Shown one piece after another: positions 35,130-42,920 of a DNA stretch of 64,000 nt. The notes under the pieces were generated by a model. The model was not told where the DNA came from. It worked only from the letters and a program-made list of their open reading frames with translations, and made no database searches. This stretch comes from Novosphingobium panipatense (GTDB taxonomy: Bacteria; Pseudomonadota; Alphaproteobacteria; Sphingomonadales; Sphingomonadaceae). Position numbers and translations under genes: made by a program. The DNA is taken from contig NZ_MSQB01000020.1 of the NCBI RefSeq assembly GCF_002149965.1, positions 11,439 through 75,438 on the forward strand. The letters are read 5' to 3'. Position 1 is the stretch's first letter; each line of letters starts with the position of its first letter.

Positions 35130-35314
35130 AAAATCCGCCTTCAGGCAGATTTTGGCGACACCGGCCCGAGTTTTTGTTGGGTGCGCTCGTCACATCCGTG
35201 ACGAGCCTGCGGCACCAGCCCACGCCCCCACCCACCACCCGCAGGATACTACCGTTGGGTGGTGGGTGGGGGCGTGGGCTGGCGCCGCCTTAAAAATGCC
35301 CGTCGGGCATTTTT
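35130..35314. repeat. long-hairpin repeat, copy C (composite)
   Basis: An outer hairpin AAAATCCGCC at 35130-35153 is followed by a broken core start (GCGACACCGGCCC), then a 9-bp hairpin with loop ATCC at 35185-35206 (arm GCTCGTCAC), the full core at 35209-35288 with loop GCAGGATACTACCGTT, and a right hairpin AAAAATGCCC/GGGCATTTTT at 35292-35314. It lies between convergent genes, and the right hairpin overlaps the stop codon of the minus-strand lipoprotein gene. The truncated first core suggests one element inserted next to or into another. Confidence 0.88.
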
Positions 35315-35849
35315 AACTCCTCAACCGCGAATCCAGCGCGGCGATGGTCTCGTTCTGACTGTTCACCAGCCCTTGCACCTGGCTCCGCGCCGTATCGATG
35401 GCCTGGGCGCTGGGCGATTCTTCCACCGGTTCGGCCTGGCGGGCATCGGCATAGAGCGAATCGAGATCGGCCAACGCGGCCACGGCGGTATCGCGGCTGG
35501 CCTGGAGCGCGGAGACGGCGACCTGGGCGGAAACCCAGGAATCGCTTGTGCGCGAGGCGCCGGCAGCGGCCGAGACGGCGCGCTCGGCGGCGGGGCGCTT
35601 TCCGGCGAACTGCTTGTCCGCGTCGCGCGCGACCGCCAAAAGGCCGTCGATTCGCGTCGAGAGGTCCGCCGTGGGCGGCGGCAGGGGCACCGGGGCGGGC
35701 TGCGGCTCGGCGGCGGCGGGCATCGCGCTGCGCTCCACCTCGCGATAGGCCAGCGACGGATATGTTGCTGCGGTGGAGCAGGCGGCCAGGCCGATCGGCA
35801 ATGCGGCGGGCAGGAGCAGCGAGAGGAAACGGGCTTTTGCGCGGATCAT
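35313..35849 (-). CDS. hypothetical lipoprotein
   Basis: A 178-residue protein with a lipoprotein signal ending IGLAACS. The mature part begins with a Pro/Ala-rich linker and continues as helices (QVAVSALQASRDTAVAALADL and a Gln/Asn-rich end) that look like a coiled coil. The frame extends upstream to 36023, but only this ATG gives a proper signal peptide. I do not recognise the family. Transcription is convergent with the upstream membrane-protein gene. Confidence 0.75.
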   Translation of the reverse strand: MIRAKARFLSLLLPAALPIGLAACSTAATYPSLAYREVERSAMPAAAEPQPAPVPLPPPTADLSTRIDGLLAVARDADKQFAGKRPAAERAVSAAAGASRTSDSWVSAQVAVSALQASRDTAVAALADLDSLYADARQAEPVEESPSAQAIDTARSQVQGLVNSQNETIAALDSRLRS

Positions 35850-35940
35850 GCCCGTGCCATAGCACGTCGCCATGCAATCGCGAGCGTCAATCGCGGTGCA
35901 GGTCATTAGGCTTTTACGGCGGAACCGCGTGACTCCTTGG

Positions 35941-35969
35941 TTGACACGAATCGGTCGCTGGACTAACGG
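35941..35969 (+). promoter_or_regulatory. candidate sigma-70 promoter for rplU-rpmA
   Basis: TTGACA at 35941-35946 is followed after 17 bases by TAACGG at 35964-35969. The -35 box is perfect and the -10 box weak. It would give an mRNA leader of roughly 135 nt, consistent with the structured hairpin just downstream. Confidence 0.45.
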
Positions 35970-35980
35970 CACCCTTCTTT

Positions 35981-36009
35981 CCGGCACCTCGTGAAAACGA
36001 GACTGCCGG
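35981..36009 (+). promoter_or_regulatory. structured leader hairpin upstream of rplU
   Basis: The RNA can fold into an outer 6-bp stem CCGGCA/TGCCGG, a small internal loop (C opposite AC) and an inner 5-bp stem CTCGT/ACGAG capped by a GAAA tetraloop. It begins about a dozen bases after the predicted promoter and 100 bases before rplU, a position suited to autoregulation by a ribosomal protein. Confidence 0.5.
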
Positions 36010-36110
36010 CGCGTCGCCCGCAAGGCTCCACGGTTCCTTCCTGGACCAGAGCGGCCGGGGCAGAGTTGTTTCGGCCTGTTTAGGGCTCATTGAGATTAGG
36101 TAAGGGCACC

Positions 36111-36407
36111 ATGTTCGCAGTTGTGCGCACGGGCGGCAAGCAGTACCGGGTTGCCGCCGGAGACAAGATCGCGGTTGAAAAGCTGGCTGGTGAAGCCGGT
36201 GAGACCATCACGCTGGGCGACGTTCTGCTCGCCGGCAACGAAGGCGAAGTCGCCGACGCCTCGAAGATCACGGTTTCGGCCGAGATCATCGCGCAGGCCA
36301 AGAGCGAAAAGGTCGTGGTGTTCAAGAAGCGCCGCCGCCACAACTATCGTCGCAAGAACGGCCACCGCCAGCAGATGACCCTGCTGCGCATCGTGTCGGT
36401 CGCCTGA
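36111..36407 (+). CDS. rplU: 50S ribosomal protein L21
   Basis: A 98-residue protein with the typical start [14 protein letters not shown] and a C-terminal [16 protein letters not shown] rRNA-binding segment. An ATT/TTG-type start 21 bases upstream in the same frame is ignored. It is followed 24 bases later by rpmA, the conserved pair. Confidence 0.98.
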   Translation: MFAVVRTGGKQYRVAAGDKIAVEKLAGEAGETITLGDVLLAGNEGEVADASKITVSAEIIAQAKSEKVVVFKKRRRHNYRRKNGHRQQMTLLRIVSVA

Positions 36408-36431
36408 GCCAAAGATCGGAAGGACTGAGCA

Positions 36432-36701
36432 ATGGCACATAAGAAAGCAGGCGGTTCGTCGCGTAACGGTCGCGACTCTGCGGGCCGCCGCCTTGGCGTT
36501 AAGAAGTTCGGCGGTCAGGAAGTGATCGGCGGCAACATTATCATCCGTCAGCGCGGCACCCGCGTGTATCCGGGCGTGAACGTCGGCATGGGCAAGGATC
36601 ACACCCTGTTCGCCACCGCCGAAGGTCGCGTGCGTTTCCACGACGGCAAACTTGGCCGCAAGTACGTCTCGGTAGACGTCATGGCGGAAGCCGCCGAATA
36701 A
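36432..36701 (+). CDS. rpmA: 50S ribosomal protein L27
   Basis: An 89-residue protein starting [16 protein letters not shown], the N-terminal arm that reaches toward the peptidyl transferase centre, followed by [11 protein letters not shown] and [12 protein letters not shown]. There is no cleavable N-terminal extension of the Firmicutes type. Confidence 0.98.
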   Translation: MAHKKAGGSSRNGRDSAGRRLGVKKFGGQEVIGGNIIIRQRGTRVYPGVNVGMGKDHTLFATAEGRVRFHDGKLGRKYVSVDVMAEAAE

Positions 36702-36770
36702 TTCGGATGGTCGATAAAAGGGCCATCCCGACGGGATGGTCCCGCCGATCCTTCTGAGGATCGGCTGAAC

Positions 36771-36804
36771 GAGGGAGAGGGGCCAGCCCGTCTCCCTCTT
36801 TTCG
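36771..36804 (+). terminator. intrinsic terminator of rplU-rpmA
   Basis: GAGGGAGA and TCTCCCTC pair around a GC-rich loop and are followed by TTTTCG. Two smaller hairpins (CCATCCCG/CGGGATGG and CCGATCC/GGATCGG) lie between the rpmA stop and this site. Confidence 0.8.
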
Positions 36805-36965
36805 TGTCTCCCTCTCGCACGGCGCAATTGTCTGGCGAGGTGACTGATCCGTACAATTTCTTACGAATTTGCGCGGATATTTCAGGCTCTTCGGACGTTG
36901 TGCGTAATCGCAATGTCACGCGCAAAACCTAGAGGAAGCGCGGGGCGGATGAGTGGAGATACTCT

Positions 36966-37553
36966 ATGTTCGTTCGCAGCGAACGGCTGTTTCTGCGGCC
37001 CGGCTGGCCCGAGGACCAGGACGAGTTCCTGGCCCTGATCGCCGATGAAGGCGTCGTGCGGAACCTGACCCGCGCGCCCTGGCCCTATACTGCCGGCGAT
37101 GCCCGCGCATTCCTGGGCGCGCCGCAGGACATGCGGCTGCCGCGTTTCCTGATCACCCAGCCGGGCGCCCACGGCACCCGCATCGTCGGCTGCATCGGCC
37201 TGTCGCTGCTCGATGGCGAAGTGAACCTCGGTTACTGGATCGCCCGCGATCACTGGGGCCAGGGCTTCGCGAGCGAGGCGGCGCAGGCGGTTCTCTCGCT
37301 GGCGCGGGCGATCGGCCACAGGCGCATCGTCGGCAGCCACTTCATCGACAACCCGGCGTCGGGGCGCGTTCTGGAAAAGGCGGGTTTCAGCCCCACTGGG
37401 CGCGTGGTCGAACGGTTCAGCATGGGCCGGAACGCCAGTTGCCTCTCGCGCGAATATGCCGCGGAACCCGATTCGCCCTGCCGATCCGGTGATGCGCTTG
37501 GCGGTGAGTGCCCGAATCCCGACCTCGGCGGCGGACAACCGCTTGCGGCGTGA
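36966..37553 (+). CDS. GNAT family N-acetyltransferase (RimJ/RimL-like), first of a tandem pair
   Basis: A 195-residue acetyltransferase. It starts MFVRSERLFLRPGWPED, has the acetyl-CoA loop ARDHWGQGFASEA (Q/RxxGxG/A motif) near residue 95 and the NPASGRVLEKAGF motif near residue 125, typical of the RimJ-like subgroup. A Pro/Gly-rich C-terminal tail of about 30 residues is extra. The next gene is a clear paralogue. The substrate is unknown. Confidence 0.85.
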   Translation: MFVRSERLFLRPGWPEDQDEFLALIADEGVVRNLTRAPWPYTAGDARAFLGAPQDMRLPRFLITQPGAHGTRIVGCIGLSLLDGEVNLGYWIARDHWGQGFASEAAQAVLSLARAIGHRRIVGSHFIDNPASGRVLEKAGFSPTGRVVERFSMGRNASCLSREYAAEPDSPCRSGDALGGECPNPDLGGGQPLAA

Positions 37554-37722
37554 AGCAGGGCGTTCTCATAAATAGCTGAAAATACCGCTCTCTCCGGCGC
37601 ATCCGTGCTGCGCCGGAGAAGGCTTCCTGACGGCAGCAGGACGGCACAGCAAAACCCGTGCAAAGCAACTCTCTTTGTGCATAGTATGGGGCGCGGAAAT
37701 AATAAAAACGGAGAACCGTCAC

Positions 37723-38295
37723 ATGTTCGTCCGCACGGAGAGATTGTTCCTGAGACCCGGCTGGCCGGAAGACGTCGACGAATTGGTGGAAGCCATTTCC
37801 GACGAGGCGGTTCAGCGAAACTTGGGCGTCGGCGAACTGCCGCGTTCGACGCGGGCCATGCGCGATTACCTGAGCAGGCCGCGCGATCCGCGTCTGCCGC
37901 ACTTCTTCATGTATCTGCGCGCGCCCGGCGGCCCCAAGCTGGTGGGCGGGATCGGTCTCGGCCGAATTGAGGACGAGGTAGAACTCGGCTACTGGATCGC
38001 ACCGGCCCATCGCGGCCGGGGTTTCGCCCGCGAGGCGGTGCGCGCCGTGCTCGCGCAGGCGCGGTCGCTGGGCCACCGCCGTGTCGTGGCGAGCCAATTC
38101 GCGGACAATCCCGCGACGCGTGATGTGCTGGAGGAGACGGGATTCTCGGATAGCGGCAATGAGCGGGAAAGGTTCAGCGAAGGACGCGGCGTGCCGGTGC
38201 GGGCGCGAATCTACGTCGCCAATCTCACGGATCGGCCGTTCCTGCATGCGGTGGGATCTTTGTCGAGTGCGCCATTCGCATCCGCGAATGGCTAG
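37723..38295 (+). CDS. GNAT family N-acetyltransferase, second of a tandem pair
   Basis: A 190-residue paralogue of the preceding gene, with the same opening MFVRTERLFLRPGWPED, the loop APAHRGRGFAREAV and NPATRDVLEETGF. The pair is probably a local duplication that has since diverged. GGAGAA precedes the ATG. The last codons and TAG stop fall inside the flanking hairpin of repeat copy D. Confidence 0.85.
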   Translation: MFVRTERLFLRPGWPEDVDELVEAISDEAVQRNLGVGELPRSTRAMRDYLSRPRDPRLPHFFMYLRAPGGPKLVGGIGLGRIEDEVELGYWIAPAHRGRGFAREAVRAVLAQARSLGHRRVVASQFADNPATRDVLEETGFSDSGNERERFSEGRGVPVRARIYVANLTDRPFLHAVGSLSSAPFASANG

Positions 38296-38401
38296 CGGCA
38301 CCGGCCCTCTCCCCCACCCGACCTCCCACGAGTGTATCCTGATGGGAGGTCGGGTCGGGGAGAGGGCCGGTGCCGCTTAAAAATGCCCTTCGGGCATTTT
38401 T
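38271..38401. repeat. long-hairpin repeat, copy D
   Basis: A 9-bp hairpin with loop ATCC (38271-38292, arm GCCATTCGC) sits in the end of the GNAT gene. The core at 38295-38376 has 33-bp arms with one mismatch and the loop ACGAGTGTATCCTGAT. A right hairpin AAAAATGCCC/GGGCATTTTT ends at 38401, two bases before the stop of the convergent ygfZ gene. It therefore fills the whole space between two convergent genes and probably terminates both. Confidence 0.88.
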
Positions 38402-38402
38402 C

Positions 38403-39149
38403 TCACGCCGAAAGCTCCAGCCACTTGGGTGCGAGCTTGGCGTCGATGTCCTCGACCCGCAAGTGATCCACCGCGAGGCCGAGTTCGGGATAGGCGGCCC
38501 GGCGGCGCTTTTCGTCCGAGCGGGCGAGCGGCACCACGATGAGGCGGCGGTTGACCTTTTGCCGCCAGTTCATTCGCGCGGTGTTTTCCTGCCCGACATA
38601 GCAGCCCTTGGTGAAGCTGACCCCGTTCAGTTCCACCGCATTGCATTCCAGCCAGAGCGTTTCGCCATCGCCCAGTTCGGCGCGGCCTTCGGGCACGCCC
38701 ATGGCCAGGCGATGCGCGCGCCAAGCGGCGTCGGCGCCTTCGGCTTCGGACGGATCGGTGGGATCGACCGGCGCGAGCCAGCGTTCGCCGAGGCCGTGAT
38801 GGCGCGGATCGGGCGCGGCGCCGTCTCCGGTATGGGGGCGCCAGTGGACGGCAAGCGAATCGTCGCGGGAAATGTCGATGGCACGGCGCAAGCGGTACAT
38901 CGACAGGCGTTTGACCAGCGCATCGGCGACTTCGGCCTCGCAGTCGATCAGCAGCCCCTTCCCGCCGGGCCAGACGATGAAGTCGAACAGCGCCTTGCCC
39001 TGGGGCGAGAGCAGCGCGGCCCAGGTGGGCAGCACTTTCTGCACGTCGGCCGTGACCAGCCCCTGCAGGAAGGCGCCTATGTCTTCATTCGAATCGGGGC
39101 GGGGGGCGAGCCGGATCACGGCGCGGTCGAACAGTCGGCTGGCGGTCAT
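38403..39149 (-). CDS. ygfZ: YgfZ/GcvT-like folate-binding protein
   Basis: A 248-residue GcvT-fold protein with the family hallmark KGCYVGQE near residue 182, whose Cys is needed for function in YgfZ/Iba57. These proteins use tetrahydrofolate in the assembly or repair of certain [4Fe-4S] proteins, including radical SAM enzymes. Here it is a single gene, convergent with the GNAT pair and followed (toward the LysR gene) by a gap of about 50 bases. Confidence 0.9.
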   Translation of the reverse strand: MTASRLFDRAVIRLAPRPDSNEDIGAFLQGLVTADVQKVLPTWAALLSPQGKALFDFIVWPGGKGLLIDCEAEVADALVKRLSMYRLRRAIDISRDDSLAVHWRPHTGDGAAPDPRHHGLGERWLAPVDPTDPSEAEGADAAWRAHRLAMGVPEGRAELGDGETLWLECNAVELNGVSFTKGCYVGQENTARMNWRQKVNRRLIVVPLARSDEKRRRAAYPELGLAVDHLRVEDIDAKLAPKWLELSA

Positions 39150-39197
39150 GGCCGATAAGTGGGGCAGTGCGGCGCCTTGCGCAAGTGCCGCGGAATT

Positions 39198-40106
39198 TCA
39201 GACGGCGCTCTTCGCCAGGCGCTCGCGAATCTCGTCGAGCACCCAGACGGCGGCGGGGCCGGGAGGGCTGTCCTTGCGCCAGAGGGCGACGAGGGCATAG
39301 TCCTTCGAGGGCCGCTCGGGCAGCTCCAGCTCCAGCAGTTCGCCGCTGGCCAGATCGGCGGCGATGCGATGGTGCGGCATCGATCCCCAGCCGATCCCTT
39401 CCTTCAGCAGGGCATGCTTGGCGCCGAGATCGGCCAGCCGCCAGGATCGCGGACTGAACACCGCGAAATCGCGCCCCTCGGTCAGCGGCGAACGGTCGGT
39501 GAGCACGAGTTGCAGGTGCTTGCGCGCTTCTCCGGGCGGGATAGGTCCGGGAATGGCGAGGGGGTGGCCCGGCGCGGCGACGTGGGTCATCTCCACCGAG
39601 CCGACCGTTTCGCGCTGGATCTCCGGCAGGTCGACGATATCGGGACCGGCAATGGCGAGCGTCGCGCGCCGGTCCAGCACCAGCGCGGCCACCGCGCCCA
39701 GCGCCTCGACATGGAGGCGTAGCGGCACGCTGGGGAACATGACTTGGAAGTCGCGCAGCAATCTGGCCAGGACGTTGCCCGGCACCATGACGTCCACGGC
39801 CAGCGAGAGTTCGGGTTCCAGTCCCTGCCGCAGGCTGCGGACTTTGGCGAGCAGGGCATCGACATCGTCGGCAATGGCATGGGCCTCGCTCAGGAGCGCG
39901 CGGCCCTGATCGGTGAGCTTCGGCTTGCGCGAGCCTTCGCGCTCGAAGAGGCGGACGTCGAGCTGGGTTTCGAGCTGGGCGATGGCATAGCTCACCACCG
40001 AAACCGCCCGTCCCAGCCTGCGGGCCGCGCCGCCGAAGCTGCCTTCCTCCACCACGGTCAGGAAGGTGCGGACGTGATCGAGGCTGGGCGGGGCAATATC
40101 GACCAT
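39198..40106 (-). CDS. LysR family transcriptional regulator
   Basis: A 302-residue LysR regulator with an N-terminal winged helix-turn-helix (EEGSFGGAARRLGRAVSVVS) and a C-terminal effector domain. It is divergent from the pirin gene across 140 bp, the usual arrangement for LysR proteins and their targets, so it probably controls pirin and nitroreductase. The inducer cannot be read from sequence. Confidence 0.9.
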   Translation of the reverse strand: MVDIAPPSLDHVRTFLTVVEEGSFGGAARRLGRAVSVVSYAIAQLETQLDVRLFEREGSRKPKLTDQGRALLSEAHAIADDVDALLAKVRSLRQGLEPELSLAVDVMVPGNVLARLLRDFQVMFPSVPLRLHVEALGAVAALVLDRRATLAIAGPDIVDLPEIQRETVGSVEMTHVAAPGHPLAIPGPIPPGEARKHLQLVLTDRSPLTEGRDFAVFSPRSWRLADLGAKHALLKEGIGWGSMPHHRIAADLASGELLELELPERPSKDYALVALWRKDSPPGPAAVWVLDEIRERLAKSAV

Positions 40107-40246
40107 GGCAGGCCTTCAGCTTAGTTGAACATTTCGATCCATTTTATCCCAATTATCGGGAGGCCCCGCAAGGCTTAGATCAAGGGCAAGCAAGCCGCAG
40201 GTCGCGGCAGACCATCCACCAGGGCCAATTCGCACAGGAGGGCCAT

Positions 40247-40945
40247 ATGATCGAAGTTCGTCCCTTCGCCAGCCTCGGCGCTGCCGATCACGGCTGGCTC
40301 GACGCCCACCACCACTTCTCCTTTGCCGACTACCACGATCCCGCGCGCACCAACTGGGGGCGCCTCAGGGTGTGGAACGACGATACCATCGGCCCGCGTT
40401 CCGGCTTTCCGCCGCACCCGCACCGCGACATGGAGATCATCACCTACGTCCGCACCGGGGCGATCACCCATCAGGACAGCCTTGGCAACAAGGGCCGTAC
40501 CGGCGCGGGCGACGTTCAGGTCATGAGCGCGGGCACCGGCATCGTCCATTCCGAGTTCAATCTCGAGGACGAGGCGACGACCCTGTTCCAGATCTGGATC
40601 CTGCCCGACCACCGCGGCGAGGCCCCCGGATGGGGCGCGCGGCCTTTCCCGAAGGACGACCGCGCGGGCCGTTTCGTGACTCTCGCCAGCGGTATCGCGG
40701 GTGACGAGGACGCCTTGCCGATCCGTGCCGATGCCCGCGTTCTGGGCGCCACGGTCAAGGCCGGCGACACCGTGACCTACCAGACCGAACGCGGCCGCCA
40801 TGCCTATCTGGTCTCGGCCAGGGGCCGCATCCGGGTTGGCGACGTCGAAGCGCAGCCGCGCGACGGCGTGGCGATCACCGGGATCGAAACCATCACCGTC
40901 ATCGCCATCGAGGACGCCGAACTGGTCCTCGTCGACGCGGCCTGA
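40247..40945 (+). CDS. pirin family protein
   Basis: A 232-residue bicupin with metal ligands in PPHPHRDMEIITYV (two His), and IVHSEFN (His and Glu), the pirin iron/metal site. Bacterial pirins such as YhhW can act as quercetin 2,3-dioxygenases; others are redox-responsive. A strong AGGAGGG site precedes the ATG. The nitroreductase follows 48 bases later. Confidence 0.92.
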   Translation: MIEVRPFASLGAADHGWLDAHHHFSFADYHDPARTNWGRLRVWNDDTIGPRSGFPPHPHRDMEIITYVRTGAITHQDSLGNKGRTGAGDVQVMSAGTGIVHSEFNLEDEATTLFQIWILPDHRGEAPGWGARPFPKDDRAGRFVTLASGIAGDEDALPIRADARVLGATVKAGDTVTYQTERGRHAYLVSARGRIRVGDVEAQPRDGVAITGIETITVIAIEDAELVLVDAA

Positions 40946-40993
40946 TTCTCCCACGACATCTCATCCAGACATCTCATCAACGAGGAAATCGAC

Positions 40994-41572
40994 ATGACCG
41001 GACGTATTGCCCATCCCAAAGTCGAAAAGCTGATCGTCGATCGCTGGTCGCCGCGCGCCTTCGACGGTAGCGAGATTCCGCAGGAAGACCTCGACGTGAT
41101 CTTCGAGGCGGCCGGTTGGGCGCCTTCGGCCTACAACGTGCAGCCCTGGACTTTCCTCTATGCGAAGAAGGGCGACGCCAACTGGGACCTGCTGCTTTCG
41201 CAGCTGATCGAATTCAACCAGGGCTGGGCCAAGGATGCCTCGGCGATCGTCTATGTCGTGTCCGATAGCCAGATGCGTTCGGACAAGGGCAATTCGGACA
41301 ATCACAGCCACAGCTTCGATGCCGGTGCTGCATGGGCCCTGGCCGCGCTTCAGGCGCAGGCGCTGGGCTATCATACCCATGGCATGACCGGGCTGAAGTT
41401 CGGCGAGGCCGAAAAGGCGCTCGGCATTCCGGCCGACCACCGCCTGGAAGCCGCCTTCGCCATCGGCCGCATGGGCGACAAGAGCCAGCTTCCCGAATTC
41501 CTTCAGGAACGCGAAGTCGCCTCGAACCGCAAGCCGGTGGCCGAGATTGCCAAGGCAGGCAAGTTCGCCTGA
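40994..41572 (+). CDS. nitroreductase family protein
   Basis: A 192-residue FMN-dependent oxidoreductase. The FMN-binding N-terminal segment RWSPRAFDG, then EAAGWAPSAYNVQPW and the C-terminal IGRMGDK are typical. Such enzymes reduce nitroaromatics, quinones or related compounds with NAD(P)H. Neighbourhood suggests that LysR, pirin and this enzyme respond to the same aromatic or redox signal. Confidence 0.9.
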   Translation: MTGRIAHPKVEKLIVDRWSPRAFDGSEIPQEDLDVIFEAAGWAPSAYNVQPWTFLYAKKGDANWDLLLSQLIEFNQGWAKDASAIVYVVSDSQMRSDKGNSDNHSHSFDAGAAWALAALQAQALGYHTHGMTGLKFGEAEKALGIPADHRLEAAFAIGRMGDKSQLPEFLQEREVASNRKPVAEIAKAGKFA

Positions 41573-41626
41573 CCCGTCCTTAGGGCGCTCCGGGCCCTCC
41601 CCCTCCTGTCACCGGAGCGTCTGTCG

Positions 41627-41662
41627 GCCCGGTCCGCCTCTCCCTGGGCGGACCGGGCTTTT
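41627..41662 (+). terminator. intrinsic terminator
   Basis: GCCCGGTCCGCC and GGCGGACCGGGC form a perfect 12-bp stem around an 8-nt loop and are followed by TTTTGGTTT, after the nitroreductase gene. Confidence 0.9.
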
Positions 41663-41689
41663 GGTTTGGGGGCTGCCTGAAAACCCACC

Positions 41690-42031
41690 TCAGAATTTCT
41701 TCTTCACGCCGACCATTACGCGGTTGCTGGTGGTGCCGTTGGGAAAGACTTCGGCTTGCAGATGAACGTCGGCGGTGGTCGTTTCGTCCAGCTTCATTTC
41801 CAGGCGCGGCGGGCCTTGCGGCACATCGTAGCCTTCCGGCAGCGGGCGCAGGCGCTCCTTCTCCGGGTCCGGCGCGCAGACGACGATCTCGCCGGGGCGG
41901 CCTTCGGGGCAGCGCGGAGAAATCACGCTGTAGTTCGCGCCGGGCGAACTGCGCATCTGTCTGAGATCGAAGGCGTCGAGGCTCTGCTCGGAGGCGGAGG
42001 GGGCAGCAGGGGAAGCGTCGAGTGCTGGCAT
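41690..42031 (-). CDS. hypothetical protein of a sphingomonad type
   Basis: A 113-residue protein with CPEGRPGEIVVCAPDPEKE and RLRPLPEGY, a motif I associate with small periplasmic proteins of Sphingomonadales. It ends in NRVMVGVKKKF. The ATG used has GGAG six bases upstream. A TTG start at 42079 would add 16 residues that only partly resemble a signal peptide, so export remains uncertain. The function is unknown. Confidence 0.65.
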   Translation of the reverse strand: MPALDASPAAPSASEQSLDAFDLRQMRSSPGANYSVISPRCPEGRPGEIVVCAPDPEKERLRPLPEGYDVPQGPPRLEMKLDETTTADVHLQAEVFPNGTTSNRVMVGVKKKF

Positions 42032-42212
42032 TGTCGGCTCCGGGAGGAGCGCCGAGGCAATCACCGGAAGATGGCTCAATTGGGGCAGGATGTGTGACGA
42101 ACCCCGTTACAATCCTGCTATCGCGCGCCCAAGCAGGACTGGCCTCGCCATCGCGGCATCGCAGGTCCATAGGCGGGCCGCTCGCGGATCATATGCAAGG
42201 AGGTCGGGCTCG

Positions 42213-42905
42213 GTGGCGACGGGATGGTTGAACAGCGCGGGGTCTGGCCTGAAGGCTTATCCGGCTTGGCTGCGTGGGGCTTTTGGCGGCCTTCTGGGCA
42301 TTGCGCTGGCGGGCGGCGTGACCATGCTGCTCGAAATGAAGGGCCCGGAACTGAGTGGGCTGATGGGTGGTCTTTCGGCGCTCCCGTTTCTTTTGGCGCC
42401 GCTGGGCGCTTCGGCGGTTCTGGTCTTCTGCGTTCCGGCCAGCCCGCTGGCGCAGCCCTGGCCGGTGATCGGCGGGAACATGATTTCCGCCGTGGTCGGC
42501 CTTTCGATGGGGCACCTGCTGGGCAATCCCTGGCTAGCCGCATCGACCGGGGTGGGGTTGGCGATCGCGGTCATGTCGTTTACCCGCAGCCTCCATCCGC
42601 CGGGCGGTGCCTGCGCGCTGCTCTATGCGCTGGGCGCGACGGGTGAGCAGCACTGGGGCATCGGCTATCTGCTGCCGCTGGCGTTGAACCTGATATTCCT
42701 GTTCCAGGCGGGCTGGCTCTACAACAACCTGACAGGCCACGCCTGGCCCCACCGCGCGCCCAAAGTGCAGCACAAGGCCCCCGAACCCTACACGCGCGCC
42801 GATATTGAAGGGCTGCTGGCGGAGTGGGACGAAGTGCTCGACGTCGATGTCGACGATCTCGACGCGTTCGTTCAGGCGCTTTTGAAAAAGGGCAAGAAGG
42901 GGTGA
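42213..42905 (+). CDS. HPP family membrane protein
   Basis: A 230-residue protein with four to five transmembrane helices and the name-giving motif RSLHPPGGACAL near residue 128. HPP proteins are thought to be transporters; plastid and cyanobacterial members move nitrite. The GTG start is supported by AAGGAGGT eight bases upstream. The C-terminus is acidic (EWDEVLDVDVDDLDAF) and then basic. It is convergent with rarD. Confidence 0.85.
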   Translation: MATGWLNSAGSGLKAYPAWLRGAFGGLLGIALAGGVTMLLEMKGPELSGLMGGLSALPFLLAPLGASAVLVFCVPASPLAQPWPVIGGNMISAVVGLSMGHLLGNPWLAASTGVGLAIAVMSFTRSLHPPGGACALLYALGATGEQHWGIGYLLPLALNLIFLFQAGWLYNNLTGHAWPHRAPKVQHKAPEPYTRADIEGLLAEWDEVLDVDVDDLDAFVQALLKKGKKG

Positions 42906-42920
42906 GGAAACCCGTCCCCG

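Noticed and set aside
35130-35314. Interpreting repeat copy C as a tRNA or structured ncRNA gene
   Set aside because: It has no tRNA consensus boxes, and the same hairpin type recurs elsewhere next to unrelated genes.
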